Assembly (NCBI GenBank): GCA_903921945.1
Contig: CAIXSC010000551.1
Coordinates: 1-7,754 of the forward strand
Origin: an uncultured Planctomycetaceae bacterium
GTDB taxonomy: Bacteria; Planctomycetota; Planctomycetia; Pirellulales; Pirellulaceae
Length of the DNA: 7,754 bases
Direction of reading: 5' to 3'
A program made the translations under genes and the position numbers. A model generated the notes under the pieces. It did not search any database, was not told the origin of the DNA, and saw nothing but the letters and a program-made list of their open reading frames with translations. Positions 6,250-7,754 of the stretch are shown one piece after another. The stretch's first letter is position 1, and each line of letters opens with the position of its first letter.

Positions 6250-6840
6250 ATGTTTGTCCCCTATGTCGTCGAAAAGAGCGGCCGCGAGGAGCGTGTTTAC
6301 GATATCTACAGCCGGTTGCTCAAAGACCGCATCGTATTCCTGGGCACGCAAGTCAATGATGAGGTCGCGAACTCGATTGTGGCTCAATTGCTGTTCTTGC
6401 AGAGCGACGATCCGAAGGCCGACATTCATCTTTATATCAATTCGCCAGGCGGCAGCATTAGCGCCGGGTTGGCGATCTACGACACGATGCAGTTCGTGAC
6501 GTGCGACGTGGCGACCTATTGCATTGGGCAAGCCGCTTCGATGGGTGCCGTCCTGTTGACCGCCGGCGCCACCGGCAAGCGGTTCGCGTTGCCCAACGCC
6601 CGCATCATGATCCACCAACCGCTCGCAGGCATGCAAGGAACAGCGGAAGAGATCATGATTCATGCTCGCGAGTTCCGCCGAATCAAGGAACGGATGAATC
6701 AGATCCTGTTGAAGCACACCGGCCATGCAATCGACAAGATTGAGCGTGACACGGATCGCGATTGTTTCATGACGGCCACGGAAGCGCTCGAGTATCGCTT
6801 GATCGACCGGGTCATCGAGCAGATGGAAGTCAAGAAGTAG
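6250..6840 (+). CDS. clpP2: ATP-dependent Clp protease proteolytic subunit, second copy
   Basis: The 196-residue product is a second ClpP. It opens with FVPYVVEKSGREERVYDIYSR, the usual mature ClpP N-terminus, so little or no propeptide is present. The triad Ser97 (GQAASMGA), His122 (IHQPLAG) and Asp171 (DTDRD) sits at the same numbers as in mature E. coli ClpP. INSPGGSIS (64-72) is the substrate-binding strand. ATG 6250 is chosen because GGAG (6238-6241) lies 8 bases upstream and family homology starts there. An in-frame TTG at 6178 has no ribosome binding site. One oddity is EYRLID (181-186), where ClpPs nearly always have Tyr-Gly-Leu; the Gly is Arg183 here. It is more typical of ClpP than the first copy and likely forms the partner ring. 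Confidence 0.96.
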   Translation: MFVPYVVEKSGREERVYDIYSRLLKDRIVFLGTQVNDEVANSIVAQLLFLQSDDPKADIHLYINSPGGSISAGLAIYDTMQFVTCDVATYCIGQAASMGAVLLTAGATGKRFALPNARIMIHQPLAGMQGTAEEIMIHAREFRRIKERMNQILLKHTGHAIDKIERDTDRDCFMTATEALEYRLIDRVIEQMEVKK

Positions 6841-6923
6841 GATTGCTCTTGCCTTCCTACGCCGCGAGTAGTAGGGTTCGCGCGTTCCTTGCGTGATTCC
6901 CAACTTTCGTCGAGGCGCCAGGG
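6841..6923 (+). other. Spacer between clpP2 and the lipoprotein gene
   Basis: No terminator with a T-run and no good promoter are seen, so read-through from clpP2 is plausible. CCTAC (6856-6860) can pair with GTAGG (6871-6875), and CGCGA (6863-6867) with TCGCG (6878-6882). The two pairings interlock and probably exclude each other. GAGG (6912-6915) is the likely ribosome binding site of the next gene. Confidence 0.4.
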
Positions 6924-7754
6924 ATGGTGCGTTGTTCCACTCGCAGGTCCGCTGCTCCCAAGCCGTCGTGCCGTAGCCGGCGGACCGGGTTGCTGGCGGC
7001 CTATGTGTACGCGAGCTTGGCGTTCGCCCTGCTAATGCTGGCCGGATGTCAAAACGGCCCGCGGGTCAACACGTACATCGAAGCGATGGCGGCGGAACGC
7101 CGCGCCCTGGAAGACCGCGTCTACTCCCTCGAATATGAGTTGGACAAGACCCGCGAAGAACTCGTTCGCGAGCAGTCTCGGCGGGGCGCAGGTGGAAGCG
7201 GCTCGGGCAGTGATGGCCGAAGCGGTCCGTTCGAGGATCGTGGAGAGCGGCGGCCAGCGACGCCTGGACAGGGCGGTGAACCGGCTCGATCCACTCGAGG
7301 AGTGTCGCCCAAACCGAAGGCTGAACCAGAGAGTGGCTCGAAGCTTGGCGATGACTCCATGCTGCAACCGCCCGTCATCGAACCGGGTGAGGCCAGCACC
7401 TTGCAGCCGCTCGATCGACCGCCGCCAGCCTCCGAACTGATGCCACCGGAGCCGACCGAGCCCGCCTTGGAAACTCCACCTACCGCCACATCGCCAGTCA
7501 TTTCGGTGCCAGAGCCGTCGAACGGATCTTCGAACGTGCCGGCGAAGAATTCGTCGCAGGAATCCCCGAAGGCGCCGTCCGACGAATCTTCAAAGTCACC
7601 AGCTTCCGAAGCGACTCCATCGAATCCACCCTTGTTGACACCGCCCGATGCGCCTCGATCGGCAACGCGGCCCCTTGGCCCGCCGATTTCCGCAAAGCGG
7701 CCGAGTTCGAAGGCGGCATCCGCGACCAAGACGAGTACACGCCCGGCGAGCGGA
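6924..7754 (+). CDS. Putative lipoprotein with coiled coil and Pro/Ser-rich tail (partial)
   Basis: The frame starts at ATG 6924, with GAGG 8 bases upstream, and stays open for 277 codons to the right edge, so the gene is cut off. The N-terminus has a basic region (residues 3-20), a hydrophobic segment (about 22-39) and a lipobox LAGC with Cys42, typical of a type II signal peptide. Residue 43 is Gln, so there is no Asp-type inner-membrane retention signal. Residues about 50-87 form a likely coiled coil with heptad positions Leu62, Val66, Leu69, Leu73, Thr76 and Leu80. From about residue 88 the chain is low-complexity, rich in Pro, Ser, Glu, Ala and Lys, as in a periplasmic linker or cell-wall spanning stretch. 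No enzymatic domain is visible in the part present. I do not recognise the family; any functional domain may lie beyond the edge. It may be co-transcribed with clpP2, but no link to proteolysis is shown. Confidence 0.8.
   Translation, partial: MVRCSTRRSAAPKPSCRSRRTGLLAAYVYASLAFALLMLAGCQNGPRVNTYIEAMAAERRALEDRVYSLEYELDKTREELVREQSRRGAGGSGSGSDGRSGPFEDRGERRPATPGQGGEPARSTRGVSPKPKAEPESGSKLGDDSMLQPPVIEPGEASTLQPLDRPPPASELMPPEPTEPALETPPTATSPVISVPEPSNGSSNVPAKNSSQESPKAPSDESSKSPASEATPSNPPLLTPPDAPRSATRPLGPPISAKRPSSKAASATKTSTRPASG

Noticed and set aside
6172..6903. Long open frame of 243 codons on the minus strand across clpP2
   Set aside because: It lies opposite a well-conserved ClpP gene, its product resembles no family I know, and long opposite-strand frames are common in GC-rich DNA.
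1..7754. CRISPR array, insertion sequence, prophage or defence island
   Set aside because: No spaced direct repeats, transposase, integrase, terminal inverted repeats or phage genes were seen. The tRNA-Gly shows no repeated 3' end nearby that would mark an integration site.

Overview
The window is a GC-rich bacterial chromosomal segment with every supported gene on the plus strand. The gene content fits a planctomycete, probably of the Pirellula/Rhodopirellula type. The pointers are an ExeA-type AAA+ ATPase with a very long acidic low-complexity tail, a trigger factor with an N-terminal extension and a weak PPIase domain, and two tandem clpP genes. This assignment rests on gene content and general knowledge of the group, not on a search.

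Layout. Positions 1-2614 hold the ATPase gene: about 275 residues of clear AAA+ domain followed by about 550 residues of Ala/Ser/Glu/Thr-rich tail with small in-frame repeats. Fifteen bases later a GT2 polyprenol-phosphate mannose synthase gene (2630-3379) begins, so the two are probably one transcription unit. Positions 3380-3594 are intergenic and carry a good sigma70-type promoter (TATAAT at 3466-3471). Next come tRNA-Gly(GCC) at 3595-3667 and, 45 bases on, the trigger factor gene tig (3713-5212). A 298-base gap holds a probable intrinsic terminator and a small hairpin that overlaps the next ribosome binding site. Then come clpP1 (5511-6140) and clpP2 (6250-6840), both with intact Ser-His-Asp triads. 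A lipoprotein gene starts at 6924 and runs off the right edge without a stop.

How the genes work together. The right two-thirds is a protein quality-control cluster: trigger factor folds nascent chains at the ribosome, and the two ClpP subunits form the proteolytic barrel that degrades failed products. The classical order is tig-clpP-clpX, but here clpP is duplicated and the gene after it is a lipoprotein rather than clpX. The left third pairs a regulatory or motor-type ATPase with an enzyme that supplies lipid-linked mannose for envelope glycosylation.

I found no convincing evidence of a previously undescribed system. The window is largely housekeeping. The points most worth a second look are the ATPase tail with its short motif islands, the ribosome-binding-site hairpin before clpP1, the unusual residues in the two ClpPs, the tRNA-tig linkage and the edge lipoprotein.
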